NCBI RefSeq assembly: GCF_018691265.1
Contig: NW_024881329.1
Location: 3,658,001 to 3,722,000 of the forward strand
Source of the DNA: Tyto alba
Lineage: Eukaryota; Chordata; Aves; Strigiformes; Tytonidae
Length of the DNA stretch: 64,000 nucleotides
Direction of reading: 5' to 3'
In this document: positions 34,572 through 48,080 of the stretch, piece by piece
Numbering within the stretch: position 1 is the stretch's first letter
Layout of the letters: each line of letters opens with the position of its first letter
Position numbers and translations under genes: made by a program
Notes under the pieces: generated by a model
Seen by the model: the letters and a program-made list of their open reading frames with translations, nothing else
Told to the model about the DNA's origin: nothing
Database searches by the model: none

Positions 34572-36058
34572 CTCACCCCTTCAAAAATAGCAGTGAGCCA
34601 GCATTTGGATGTAGGTCTCAGCTCTGAGAGGGCAACTGGGTGATGTGTTCAGCAGTGTGTTCATCTGAAGGTTTTTCTCCCAGACCTGAGCCCCTGTGTG
34701 AGGGCTGCCCATAGCGATCCCTGAGACGAAAAGCCTCCCTCCCTATCTCCAAAATCAGGCTGGCATCTCTCATCCTGACCTGTGTCGGCAACTTCTGCAC
34801 GCAAAGCTGTGGGGTTGCGAGTGCTCCGGCTGCTCGGCACTGGCATGCCTGCCTGGGCAAGAGGCACACGGGCCAGCGGTTAGGGCTGGATACCGAAAAT
34901 CCCCTCCTTGCTTCACCGTCCGGCTTTGCATGCCCCTGCCACCGCTCATCCTCAGGCAGACCCCACTAAAGGCTTTGAAGCACAAGAGGTTCTGTGGTGC
35001 CCTCGATGGCCACACACCGGGTGCGTGCGCGTGCCGTGTTGCTTTGCTGGGGGATGCTGAGCTTCGCTGCTCAGCCAAACGTCTGCCTGGAAACACGCGA
35101 TGTTTCCGTATCTACGCTCCTTCTATTCAGGCACGGTATACTTAATGGGGGAGGCAGGCAATACCTGGATGTGATGCTGTTGGTATCCAAAAAATAAACA
35201 GTCTAGAGAGGGTTAAATCACATTTTTATGTCATCGGTGCTGTGTCCATCACATGTCTTCTCTGGGATTTCTATCATTCCAGATCTCAGAGATATTTGGT
35301 GCAACTTACCACTTGAAACAGGATGGGGCTTCAAAACTTTCTTAAAAAAAAAGAATTTTCATCTGTTTCAGGCATGACAGAATCGGTCAAGACTACTTTC
35401 AAATACTCAAGGTCCTACATATTTGTAATATATTTCCAGAAGTGAGGGATTTATGTTTTGTTCTGTTCTTTCACAGTGCAGATAGTGCCCGTGTATTGAT
35501 TTGCGCCTGGACGTGATAAAGCCTGTGCCAGGCTCCAAGATAAACGTGGTCGGGAGTGGGGCAGCCCTGAACCCCTGGACGCTGCCCAGGCTGCGGGACT
35601 TGGTGAGCCCCCGGGTGAGGTCAAGTGTAATCCTCTGCCCGTTTGCTGGTCGGGATCCAGCCTGAACCCGGTATGAGTAAGATGTCTGAGCCGTTGGCCA
35701 GAAAATATTTTAAAACCCACTTGAAGTGGCATTGGGCAGTTACATGTTACCACACTTTGTTTTCTTCTGCGAGTCCCTACGACTCCTTTTGGAAAGGTGG
35801 TTTTAACCTGAGTACAGATACGAAAGTCCTTTTGCGCGCACGCAGGCACGTAGAGAGGTGAAGCCGTAGGACTTGGCACCTCCTGGGGAGGTGGCGTGCA
35901 AGGCTTGGTGGCTCAACACGTGCCCGAAACGGTGCCAAGCCCCTTCGCCTTTCAGCAGTGGCAAACAGAAAGCCGAGCACCGCGGCCACCCGACAGGAAA
36001 CATCTGCAATCAGTGAATCATAAAGCAAGCCGGTCGTGTTTTATCCCTTTTCTTTTTC

Positions 36059-36084
36059 TTTTTTTTTTTTTTTTTTTTTTTTTT
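36059..36084 (+). repeat. T tract (26 bases)
   Basis: A perfect T run following TTTCTTTTTC. Simple sequence. Confidence 0.9.
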
Positions 36085-38235
36085 ATGACAAAAATAAAAT
36101 GATAAGTTCACTTTGAAACTTGTTCTTGATTTTAGCGCCTAGGAACTTAAAACAAACTGGTTTATGGTCCCCGTCCCCCGTCCCCCCCCCAATATCTCTG
36201 CTTGCAGGTGGCAGAGGCAGGCTCAGCCTGATAAGATTACTGATGGTGAGGGGGTGGCAATGCAGTACTGAGCAAATGTGCTCATTAAGCAGGAATCTTG
36301 AGAAGTTGGGGATATTTGCCTAATGCCCTCCTCCCTGTTGTGTCAGGGGCCAGGCAGTGGCCAGGGTGGCACAGGGAGGGGGGAGCAGAGAGGTGGGGGG
36401 CAGAGCCAGGCTGCCCAGGCTTGGCCGAAAATCAAGCAGGCACAAGGGGAGCGGGATTCAACAGGTCCCTCGTCAGCAGGATTGCAACCCGGGCTGGGTG
36501 CAGGTCCCAAAAGGTCTTCAGGGCTGGTCCGACAAGCCTAAGCTAAGCACCTACATCAGGCTGGCTTTGGGACTGCAGGTCTGAAGAGACCACTCCGCAG
36601 AGTACCTCCAGATTTAGGGTCACCGATGCTCGTGCAGAGCAATACTTGCTTTGGGGTGAGCGTGTGATAAACGTCTTAGTCATCGGGCGCAAAGATAGGG
36701 GAAAAGGCCTGCAACAAGCCATGCAAAAAGCATGGCTCTGTTCCACCTTTATTTGAGGACCAGCTGTTAAGCAACCAATTTTTGTTGGCCTTTTAGTGGT
36801 TTAGTGGTTGCACTAAGCATGCTTCGCTCTTGCCTTTTTCTTTTCAGGAGGGGATAAAACTGTCACCACGAAAGGAAATGAGTTCCTTGAACTCATTTCT
36901 CTGTTTTCTGCTTTTTGGCCAATCATTTTTGTATGACTGGATTCAGAACTTCCTTCTTCCTTATTTATTGTTAATTAAAATAATAGTAACTGCCGGTTGC
37001 CAGGGTGGAAATAAGAGGAGGGAGGCACAAAATGACTGCCTATCAGGGATGGGGTGTCCTCTCCCTCCTTGCTCTGCCCCTTCCCTCCCCTGCAGAGAAG
37101 GTGAGACAGCCGGGGTCCCCAGGGCTTGCGGGCTGCTCCACCTTCTTCAGTTTGGAGTTGGAGTTTTACACATCGGTGGTGAGATATAACCCTAAAGAGC
37201 ATAAATGTGGAAGGTTTCAGCCGAGCTAAAGGGATCACAGGGCAAACAGCTCGAGGTCAGAGAGGGCACAGATCTGGGAAACCCAAAGTCCTTCATGAAA
37301 GAGGATTTCTGGTGTCTGCAGGGGTTTGATCAATAGTCAGCAGCAGTAACATCACCAAGAAAGAAACACCTGGAAGTTTAAAGTGGGACTTCTACAATTT
37401 AGAATATTTATAACTTGATTTGATTATATTTCTCAGCTTGGCTCCAAACTTCCTTTGGGAACGTACTGAAGGGTAAGGATAGGTCCCAGTCTCCCGGGGG
37501 CACCCCTCTCCATGCAGCGTGTCCTCTCTCCCGGGCAGCCTTCTCTGGCCAAGTCCCGTCTGTCAGCTCCATTGCAATTGCTTAGGGCAAAAGATAACAT
37601 GCAAACACGTCGTTAGTATTCAAAGCGCCCTGCAATATCAGCTCGTGTAACCGCTATATAACAAAGCACAAAGACCGCAGATTACAGCCCGTGACACCGG
37701 GCATTGCCCAGCCCTGTGACTTGCCCGGGGAAGCGATACCAGATGTAAACACGAAGGCAGCACGATCTCTTTTGCATGTTAACCGAGCAGCCAGGGCAAT
37801 CATGGACATGGGCAGGCCAGCTCGGTTTCAGCGAGCCTCCTGATTTGCTCCCACAGCCCAGACTGGGAGATATTTTACCTCTGTGTCCTCCAGACGTGGG
37901 AGGCTTATCCCCATACTGGCTCAGGCACTTTTCCTTCACCCACACAATCAAAACTATCGAGGTTTTCCCCATCACCAATCTCTCAGCGCAATGCACTGTT
38001 CAGCACTCTGAAAAACTCACCTCCACCAGCAAGACAGCTTGAGTGGACGGGGGGAGACCTTCCCAGGCCCCTTGCCAAAAAAAAGAGCGGCACCTCTTTA
38101 TACGCCATGCTGAGGGTTGCACGACTGAGATGCAAGGTAACAAGGCAAAGTGTCTTCTAACATGATGAAGCACAGCCCCTCAAAGATAAGAGGCAAACGA
38201 GGAAGGATGTACGGGAACGGTGCAAGTGGAGGGTG

Positions 38236-38283
38236 GGGAGGGAGGGAGGGAGGGAGGGAGGGAGGGAGGGAGGGAGGGAGGGA
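38236..38283 (+). repeat. (GGGA)n microsatellite
   Basis: About twelve near-perfect GGGA units on the plus strand. The run of G triplets makes G-quadruplex formation likely. Confidence 0.95.
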
Positions 38284-39241
38284 TGGAGGACTGGGCTGAG
38301 GTGGGCAGGGGAGCACGGGGCAGGACGGGGTGGGAAGTGCAGGGAGGAACGAACGGCACAGACCTGCTCCTTCCCTTGCCGGAGCCTTGGTCACGGCCTC
38401 GGGCTGCCCAGGGAAGTGAGGTACCTCCTGCAGCAGCGGAGAGCACTGCGGCAGCAGAGCCCCCTCGCTCAAAAGAGCGCCGTGTGCTAGCCGTAAACAG
38501 GGTATCAGTTAGGCCCTTCTAGAAAACAAACAAAAAACCCACCCCAAGTGAAACTCTCTGACATTCCAGAAATAACAAATCTGCATCCCTCAATGCCTAA
38601 ATCACACAGGCGGGAGCTCAAGCTGGAACACGCTGGCTGGTTTCTGCCCTGCGCCGTGTTTTAGCCAGCTCTCCAAAGCAAACCGAGAGCCCCAGCTCCT
38701 CCTCCCAGGGAGCTGAACAGCCAGCAATAAAGAAAGACGCCCTAAATTACTGCGAGCAGAAGAAGTCTTGCTCAAGGCTGTGCGGTGCCTCAGCGGGGAT
38801 CCATGTAAAGCAGCCGGCGTGAAAGGACGTGACACAACCTGCCGCAGGAATTGTACTGAAACTCGGAGCGTGTCGGAGCAGGAGAGCATCAGGGCAATGA
38901 CTGATGAAGATTAGCCTAGATAGCGAGGAGGAATGGTATGTCAAAGAAGGAGGGGGGAAGCGATATGGCTACGGGGAAGGGAAGGCAGGGTGGAGCCAGA
39001 GATTTGGGCTGGTGCCCTGCCAAGGTACATATATGTTAATTGAGCAATCCTGTTCCTCTGCTCCCCTGGCAGGTAACAAAAGGCCTGCACGCCTCTGTGG
39101 AAAGGGTGGGTGAGGAATGGTCCACTGGCAGCGTGGGGCTGGTCCCCAGAAACCCCCTTGTCAGATGGGACCCCCCCCCCCAACCCTGGGATGGGTCAGG
39201 GTTCACTGCAGTTGCTGGCAAACCATAAGGGAGCTGCCTGG
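38284..39241. other. Intergenic
   Basis: GC-rich left part and mixed right part. No gene or repeat recognised. Confidence 0.55.
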
Positions 39242-39623
39242 AGTAAAATAAACTAAAACAAAACAAAACAAAACAGAACAGAACAAAACAAAACAAAACA
39301 AAACAAAACAAAGTAAAATAAAATAAAATAAAATAATAAAATAAAATAAATAAAATAAAATAATCAAATCAAATAAAATAATCAAATAAAATTTTAAAAA
39401 TTAATAAAATAAAATAAAATAAAAAAGATAAAATAAAATAAGATAAAACATAAAATAAGATAAAAAATAAAATAAAGTAAAATAAAATAAAATAAGGTAA
39501 GATAAAATAAAATAAAATAAAATAAAATAAAATAAATAAAATAAAATAAATAAAATAAAATAAAATAAAATAAAATAAATAAAATAAAATAAAATAAAAT
39601 AAAATAAATAAATAAACAAAAAT
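39242..39623 (+). repeat. Large (AAAAC)n / (AAAAT)n pentanucleotide array
   Basis: A 380-base array begins as AAAAC units (39.24-39.31 kb) and switches to AAAAT units with AAAT and other interruptions. The long Phe/Ile/Leu/Tyr-rich frames on the minus strand are translations of the repeat, not genes. Confidence 0.97.
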
Positions 39624-42600
39624 GCTTGGTAAGCCAACAGCAGGTGCATATGAGTGGCTTTCTGGGTTGCTGAGGATGAGGGAGCTGGCCAAGCACTCAT
39701 GCTGCAGCAAGGAGAGCCTGGCCACTGCCTCGGCAAGGGCCACCACTTCGCCCAGACAGACACATTTACACCCACAAGAGCAGAGCTGTGTTGCCACTGT
39801 CCCCACCGCTGTTGCGCAGCAGGACCCCGGTATCCTCTTCTCGGTGGCCTTCAGCCCCGGAGCTGCTGCCTCCATGTACGCGCTTTGTCTCCTCAGCCCA
39901 AGGGCTGCACCAAGCGGCGAGTGCTGTTGTGATTTTGTGGCACAGAAATGGGACCCAGGAATGTGCCCTCTCTAAACAGGAGCCGTGCTCTGCAGCACCG
40001 GCGGGCTCGACGCTGCGCTCTGGCACAAGCAGCTTTACCCTCCTTCGCAGCTTGGCTCACCAGGCTGCAGCGCTCCTCTTCTGGCACGTACCTTTCTCTG
40101 TAGGTTGGCTGCTGGTATGTAAGAGTAAAGCAAAGCTGCTTGAATGTCCCTGGTGAATAAGACAAAGGAAAGGAAAGCCTAGGCAAGGCTAGAGACTCAC
40201 GATCTAAAATTAGGGTTTTATCAAGACCGGCAGAGGCCATGGCAATCTTTGATGCTCACCCCCTCCAAACCATCTGAACAGCCAACCCAGACTCACAAGC
40301 CAGCACACAAAAGACAGTGAGGGAACCCTCACCTGCCTTCGTAACTTCTGTGTCTTCCCGCAGACTCAAATCTTCTTTTAAAAGTCTTTCTTCCTAATCT
40401 TCATGGCTTGAGCAGGTCTTTGCATGGCCCCTAAAGGTGCCGAGGGCCTGGCAGGAGGGTTTCAGAGCAGCCCAACACCCCTCTATCACAAAGCTGCGAT
40501 GCTGGTGCCTGCTGGGCCCCAGGCTGTCCGCCCAGAAGGAGGATGGCGAATGTCCCCAGGGCTGGCTGGGGTCTAGGGCTGTCCTTGAAGGGCTCTCACA
40601 GCCTGCAATAGCACTTGAGCCACACTGTTGGCTCTCCCTTAGGCGTGCACTAGGTTTTGTTGCTGTTGGTATTGTTAGGTTTATTTTCTTATAACAAACC
40701 CTAATGGCACCGTTAGGATGCTAAGAAACACTCACCCCTCCCAGCCAGTGAAGAGAAGGGTATTAATTTGCTGTGCTACCCGCCCGCAGCCCACAGATCA
40801 CAGCTGATCCTTTCTGATGGAAACCCAGGACTGGGAGCCATGGAGCAGCAAGGGGCAGGTCCTTCTGCAGGAGGAGTGGTGCTGGGGCCAGCCAGCGGGT
40901 TAGCAAGCACAGGATGAATCCCCGAGGCCTCTGCTGCTCTGTCAGGGAACCACGCCACAAAGCGCAAATTAATCCCAAGTAGCAAGGGTTCGGGTTGCGG
41001 CTCCCTTTCCATCCTCCCAGGGATTTCTGCTGGTGTCTGCGAGCTCTAATCAACTCTTAAGAGCACTTACCAAAGAAGTACTTGCACCTTTCTAAGTATG
41101 TATTCCCGATGAGAGGCGTGCAGGGCTCTGGGAGCCTTGCTGCCTTTCCGCGCTGCTGGGAAGCACTGGGATGGCTTTCAAGGAGAGAGGCTGCATCAGG
41201 CTCACTCTCTGCTTTGTTGTTTGCCCTTGCCTAAGGAGAGCTAAAATACAAAGAGGGCACCCAGAAACCAGGCATCTGCAGGTTTGCACTGCTCCATTCC
41301 TAGGAACAGTGTAAATCACTGCTTTGCTGGTGCCTGGCATGGGTAGGGCGAAATCCATAACACCTTGCAGCAGGGATGCCCTAGACCAAGGGGTGTCCTG
41401 GGCTGGAAGCCCTCTGACTGCGGTGGGAGATCAGTGCAGCCCCTGGTCCCACCTCTCGCCTGGTGTGAGCGTAGGCTACCAGCTCGCTTGTACCCACAGG
41501 CTGCTGAAAACGTATCTCTGGGAGGAACAGGTAGCAGAGTGAGTTGCACTCGGAATAAGACATGACTACCCTGTACGTGACATTACTGGGTGTCAAGCAC
41601 AGGCTGCACAGGGCCACTGGCATCTTCTCAGCCAACCCAAGTCCACCCAGAGCAGTGTCAGCCGTGACTCACCTCCACACGCAGGATTCCCACTGTCCTT
41701 TCACCAAAGCGCTGTGATCTGTGACACCCAGGAGATGCACCTTTTGCACATGCCTGCCAGGCCCGGGGTCGCTGGCGGGTCATCCACAGGTTATAACGTG
41801 CAGGTGCTGTTGCACATTTCAGCAAACAGTCCCTTGTCCTTCTATGAAAGAGCCACCATTAGACGTAGCTGACGCCCAGCATTTGCATGGATTTGATTAT
41901 GTGGCAGAGGAGGCTCGAGCCTTTCTGTTGAGAAGCCATAGAGACAACGTCTCATTTGCCTTCTCTTCCCGTTCACTTCCTGATTTTGTGCAAAGTAAGG
42001 TTTTGACTGGTGGTGCAACGAAAGACCCCCTTGGCAAAGCGTAGCCCAGAAGGAGTGCAGACTGGGGGAAATCCCAGCTTTGCCGTTCCTGCCATTACCC
42101 TGCGGGAGGGGCATAAATGAAGATCCCTCAGATAGTTCTGTCATGCTGGTGGATCTATTTTGCCATTCGAATGCGGAAGAGAACTGGTGGTTTCACATTA
42201 ATGGGGTGAAATACGGTCTGTTCCTTGAAGACTGATGCAAGAGCAGAGCCTTTAAGATTTCTCCTTTCAACAGCTACACAGCGCCTAGACAAAGTGGGAT
42301 TGACCCTCAATGCAAATCATGGGATACTGGTAAAACAGAAACACTTTTACAAGAAAGATTTTAGCTATAAGCAGGAAAGAAGCTTGTTTGATGGGTAGAA
42401 AGCATGAATATGAGAAATCAGGTGCAGCGCTTGAGCACCATGGCTCTGCTTACGTCCTGCTTTGGTTTGACACCAGCTCTGCTCTCCCTGCCTGAACTTC
42501 TGATTTCCCACACGCACATCTTTTCTCTCTGTTTTGTTTTCAGCTGAGAGGAACAACGGCAAATGGTCATAAACCAGCAGGGTGGGAAGGGAGAAGGAGA

Positions 42601-45600
42601 GAGGACATGCACACTCATGGGTGGTGAAAGCACCGGTGCCATTATTAGCCCCACATGTCCCACAAACAGAGAAATAGTGTGGAGCAAGATGTTAGCAGGT
42701 CACCATTAGCGGGGGAAAATGCAGCAGGACAAATGATGATCATCCTCATCCAGGGACCCAAACATGCGAGTCACCCATACGGCAAGTGCAGCAGAGACAC
42801 AGAAGCAGTGAGAGAGCCACTGGAGCTCTTATTAAAGTAGCATTCAGCAAAACTGTACAAAGCTGGACGTTAAAGGGTAACTTTAAGTGGCACCAGACTC
42901 TGGGCAGTTGAAAGACGGACTGTTCAAGCAGTGTGGGTAGTGTGTGCACAGGGGCCAGTGCTTGCTGCACAGCTCTCCTTTGGGACGTGCATATTTTGTG
43001 ACCACATTTGAGGCACCTGTTTTTTGAAAAGTCAGCCCTGGGGCTTTATTTTATAGCTGCCTTCAGTGATAAACACTACCTCCAACCAGCCGAAGAATGT
43101 AGCTATGAGTGCGGCCAGCTGTGAGCAGAGCAATAGCTCATGAAGTCTCTCATACTTTGCAAACAGAAATCGACCCTATCATATCTGTTGGTATAAAAGA
43201 AAGCCAGGGCAGGGGAAGGTGAAGTCCCAAAGACTGGGAAATAAAGCAGTGGTGTAGTGTGGCACCGTGGTTGCAGAATTTTGGTACACCGGTGACCTGT
43301 GCACAAAAGAGATCTCAGGAGCCACCCGCGGGGCTGGATTTTTCACCAGGCACCAGAGCAAGTACAGGGATCTTTCTGAAACTATCCCATTAGGAGGGCT
43401 TGAGCGCAGGTATAATACAGCTCCCGTAGACGAGGTTTCACCCACTGAATTGCACCAGTTTGACCAGGCTGCTGGGGCCTTTCCTTACGTGCCTCAAGCC
43501 AAGTGCAAGGAGGTGGCGGGACTGGAGCCCTGCTGCCCCCCAGCCTGCCTGCCCCGGGGTGCGCCTGCCTCTCCCTTCGCCCGGCACGACACGCGTGCAG
43601 TGGGAAATTGCCTGGCTTTGGCGTTAATTGGAGGGAGATTGTTTTAAAGGACTTCTTCAATTTATAAAACTGAGTCACGTAGGAAACTTTATATGTGCGC
43701 ACAAACACACAACAAAGCTTTAGAAGCCTTTGGAGCATTCAAAAGAGGTTCAAGAGCTGAAGTTTTGACTTGGGTGCCTAAAGACACAGACAAGTCAGTA
43801 CCTAAAAATGTAGATTATAATCTAGTAGGCTTCTGAAAAGCTCAGTAGGTGCTCAGCGGCCATATGGGCCTGAATCAGCTAACAAACCCAGCCCTCTGAC
43901 AGCTTTGCTAATACATACTTAGACAATATAACATGTCTGAAGAAACATTTTCATCCATGTTACAGCATCAGTACAGCTCTTTTGAAGAGATCCTTTAAGT
44001 ACACAGGTAGCATGGGAAGAATAAAACATATTGTTATGGCAGGAAAGATTATTGCAGAAGGAAAAAAATGACTGATTCTTGTGAGTGGTCCTCTGCCCTG
44101 GCAATGAACTGCAGCTGGGGGTGACAAATTTCTCTTCTCTGAATCATTCCTGGGTCACGTTTGTTGAGCTCTCAAATCAGAGAAGCAGAATCTCATCCCC
44201 TGCTGAGGTTCTTCCTGTTGCTTTGATTTGCCTCACTCGCACAACCTTTCACAATCAAAACTCCAACTCCTGCTCAGCGATGCTCCCAAGAGCTGGCCTG
44301 GAAGAGCTGCGTGCTCAGCTTTGAAGTGTTTCTTGTGAGTAAGCTTTATCCACTTTGGCAATGAGGATGAAAATCATGCTTATTCCGGTCTTGGTGTAGT
44401 CTACACTAAATAATAAATTCACAGAGCAGTTATTATGGTAAATTTGTAAATGCAATGGAAGGAGGTGTTTTGAATGAGTAGCTTCTGGTATTTGTGCTGT
44501 CAACAGGGCTTTCCCCTTCTGTTTCCAAAGAAAGGTCTCAAGGTAGGTCAAGGTCTGGGCATTTTGGGGGCTCAACCTTCACCCCTTCTCGCAGAGGTTA
44601 TCGCCAGGCTTCTAACAAGCCACGTTGCCCAGGTGAAGCAAATGACAAACATCTTTGCTGACGATTGGTGGGAGGGTGGTGGTCCAGCATCACTCCAGCA
44701 GGACAAGGCTGAAGGAAGGAAGACCACTGGGATGGTGGGATGGGGTTTAGCCTTCCCGCTACAAAGTGGAGTCCATCCTCTGGCTCAGGGGTGACAAGTG
44801 GCACATCCCCAAGGGAGAGCTTATGTTGCCACGCAGCAGCATTGCAAGCCATGCCGTCTGGGATGGAGAGGACTTACGAAGCCTGGAGACACCTGTGAAC
44901 TCAGAGGAGCAGTGAGGGACATGGGGACACCAAAGGCCACGTCCCCCTCGCCCAGGCCAGGGAGGCTGAGTGGTTGGGAGGGCCAGTGGTCAGGAGGGCC
45001 AGCCAAATAAGTTAAAAACACATGCACTCTCTTCGGACTGACTCTTGTTTCCTGGAAGAAGTTTTATTGCCACTGAAATGCTTCAAGCTTTGTGAAGCCT
45101 TTGCCAGCTGGAATCGTCTCTTTGCACCTGTCTTTGTGTTTACACAAATCCCTTCTCTAATAGAGCTAATCACTCCGCTTTGATAAATCTGCCAGGCCCC
45201 CGATACGAGCTCCCTCGGTGCTAAACAAACAGACCATTGTCTCGGCGGGGCCAGCCAGCCTGTTAATGGTTAAACTGGGAGCAGGCGGGATGGAGGGAAA
45301 GAGGCACTGGCCACAGGCAGCCTTTTTTTTTTTTTTTTCTCCCCCCAAATTTGCAGGTCACCCCATCCTTTGTGGGGGCTCACAGCTCTGCGTGCGTCCC
45401 TGCTGTCGGCTGGGGACCCGAGCGTGGTCTCTGGCTGCGTGGGGACACACAACTCGTTGGGGAACATCTAGTGCCAGGGCATGGGGTAGGATGGCCGTCC
45501 CTGAAAGAGAAGTGATGGGGCAGGGGGAAGCGATTTTAGTATGCGCAGAGGAGGACATTAGGCAGGAGAGAAAAGAGGAACAAGCCAAGAAAGTGAGATC

Positions 45601-47140
45601 TAAGAGAGTCCCGAGTGACTATTAAGAGGAGAAAGTTGGAGGTAGAAAACTGAAAGCTCGGGCATAAAATGAAAAAATCTAGTTCTGAAGCAAAGGACAG
45701 GAGACACTTGACTTCAGCAGTGCTTTCCTTCAGCAGCTCTTCTCCAGCTTTGGAGACCTGATCAACTCCGAAACTAATTTCGGACTAATACAACACCAAC
45801 AGAGCACCATGTTGTTCCCAGCGCCCTGCTGCACCCACATAACCCTAGTTTAATGTGGGTGATGCCGCCACGAATACAATTTTGCTGCAGATTTCTCTCC
45901 CCTGAGGAAGCTCTACAAGAACTGTTCCACACCACGGGGCCTTGGCTGGTCGTTTTTCAGTTTGTGTTGCCAAACCAGACTTTTTTTGGACAGTTAGCCA
46001 CCTCCAGTGACACGGGCTACCTAGACTCTTCTGCAGGCATAAGATGAGCAAATGCAGCTTTTTTGATGTGCTGTCTCATGGCAATTGAGCAATGCCTGGA
46101 AAATTTGTTCATGTAGTCCAGCTCCAAGGTAGAGCAACAAACAAGCATTAGCCGCCGGCCCTTCAATGGTATTAGCTGCATCAGTAGGAAGATCTTTGAA
46201 TGTAATAGCCAGGAAAACTCTTTAGCGAGCTGTAATCAGCCCCACGGTGTTCAGATGGAACCGGTACACCCTTTACACCAGCTAACAAATCCATCAGCAC
46301 CAGTGGATGATTTCTTGATTGCTTTGCTTGGGCCTGCTGTGTGCCTCGGGGGAAGCATTATTTGTTTAAGCAGAGAGACAGGAGGTGCCCCGGAGGCAGC
46401 TCGGGCAGCCACGGTGACACTCCAAGCACCGGACAAGGATTCAGCCTCGCGTCCCATCTGCATTTGCATCGTGTCCAGCCTAACCTCGTCCCCACCGCTG
46501 TCACACAGCCCCATGTGCCTTGATGTCCTTCATGGCTAAAAGGGAAGAAGCAGCTCCCAGATTATTGTTGCTTGGAGTTGCTGTGCATAACTGGTGCCCT
46601 TAGGGTCTCGACCTAAAATGTGTGCACTGGTGTGTCAATGCTTTAGCTCCTTGGAGCCACGCTCACGAGCGGCAGAGAGCTCTTCAGCCGAGGTTGGCAG
46701 AGGTTTCAGGCTGGGGAGGGAAGGAGGGAAATGGCACCAGAGCTGCCACAGCATCATCCAAGCGCCGGTGCTGCTCGCCGGAGGTGCCACGCACCTGAGA
46801 CTGGGAGAGTAGCTCCCCGCCGGGAGGGGTGAGGTGGCTTGCCAGGAGATTGCCAAACCATATGATTAGGAACTTGTTCATGCACAGTCTAATCCCTCTC
46901 CACTGCCTGTGTGGGTGCAGGAACCTTGCAGCTCCTACATACCCACCCCCAGAACAGGACAAAACTTGCGCCCGGGGAACTCAGCGATATAGCAGAGCTG
47001 CGAGGTCAGGAGCCTGGCAGCGCCCGGCAAGGGATTACACACGGTACACGGAGAGAAAACAATAGCAGGAACCAAGAAGGGATACAAGCCACTAAGAGGT
47101 TTAAACCACCAAGAGCTTTAGAAAGCATGCAGATCCTCGT
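39624..47140. other. Intergenic
   Basis: No gene recognised in 7.5 kb. There is a T16 tract at 45323-45338. About 42.1-42.4, 43.6-44.1 and 44.3-44.5 kb are AT-rich unique sequence. The rest is moderately GC-rich with chance frames on both strands. Confidence 0.55.
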
Positions 47141-47357
47141 GCGTGGCCCGGGAAGGAGGCGGCAGGGGAAGGCAGAGCGGATGTGGGGCTGGCACCCACG
47201 GGGTTTGGGCGCCAGGGCTGGCTTTGCCGCAGCACCCACGGACTCGCTCGCACGCCCTGCGCCCGGCAGCACGTCCCCTCCTGCCTCCACGGGCCTCCCC
47301 GCCTGCTCGGGGCACGGGCACACGGCCGCACACGCGGCAAGAGCGATTTTTTTCTTT

Positions 47358-47393
<36 letters not shown>

Positions 47394-48080
47394 TCTCCTT
47401 CCCCAAACAATTAATGTCAATGTGGAGAGGCAGGTGCTCCTGGCGCGATGCCCTCCGTTTTGTTTACAGAACACTCCTTGAAGATTATTCGTGTTGAAAT
47501 CTTTCGGCTTTTCTCTCTCTCCCTCTTTATTTTCCCCTCCCGTTCCCCCCCCCCCCCCCCGGTCTTGTTAGCATTCTTCCAGCCGGTTTTCGTGCCCCGC
47601 GGGCCCTGGGCGACAAGCCCGGCTGCAGCCTACGAGGCGGCGGGAGCCCGGGCAGGGCTCGGCCCCTCGCTCTGCCCCAGGCTGGGGGAGAGCGGAGAGG
47701 GGCTCCTCCGGCAGCGTCCCCCCGTTTCTTTGTGGCAGCGGGGGAGCGGAGCGAAGGGGGCCATTGTCCAAGGGCTGCTGCTGACCCCGCCATTTCCATC
47801 TGAAAAGCCGCTTTCATGTGGAAGGGACAGCTCCCCATCCCCTCTGCCTTGCCGCAGACCCCCTTCTCTCCCGCTGCTCCCCTTCCACCTTTCTCTTCTC
47901 CCCCGTGCGCTCAGGCTGCCGGCCCCCTCCTCATCCCTCCTGCCCTTCCTCCTCTCTTCTTCCTCCAGCCCCCTCCTTGCGCCATCCTCCTCCTCCTCCA
48001 GCTCAGGGAGCACGGGCACGGGTTGTCCCTGGTGAAAGAGAGGGGAAGGAGGCGAGAAGAAGTGAGGCAGCCCCAACCAA
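47141..48080. promoter_or_regulatory. GC/CpG-rich island with T tract, C16 run and polypyrimidine block
   Basis: CpG-rich flanks (47.14-47.34 and 47.58-47.77 kb) surround a C-interrupted T tract at 47347-47390 and a C16 run at 47545-47560. From about 47,850 to 48,005 the plus strand is almost entirely pyrimidine. This is promoter-like composition without a recognisable first exon. A TTATAAAG lies at 48207-48214 but has no gene attached. Confidence 0.4.
47347..47390 (+). repeat. C-interrupted T tract (44 bases)
   Basis: T7-C-T4-C-T31. On the minus strand this would look like a poly-A tail, but no retroposed gene sequence precedes it. Confidence 0.9.

Larger units (their letters stand above)
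33665..38235. other. Intergenic
   Basis: No gene recognised. It contains a CpG-rich patch at about 34.0-34.23 kb, an ACC-rich/C-run tract at 34325-34358, a perfect 26-bp tandem duplication at 34520-34571, and a T tract at 36059-36084. About 36.8-37.0 kb and 37.3-37.45 kb are AT-rich. Confidence 0.55.

Noticed and set aside
39369..39875. Minus-strand Phe/Ile/Leu/Tyr-rich membrane-like protein
   Set aside because: Its hydrophobic part is exactly the reverse complement of the AAAAT array.
47140..47391. Processed pseudogene with poly-A tail on the minus strand
   Set aside because: No coding similarity precedes the A tract, and no target-site duplication is evident.
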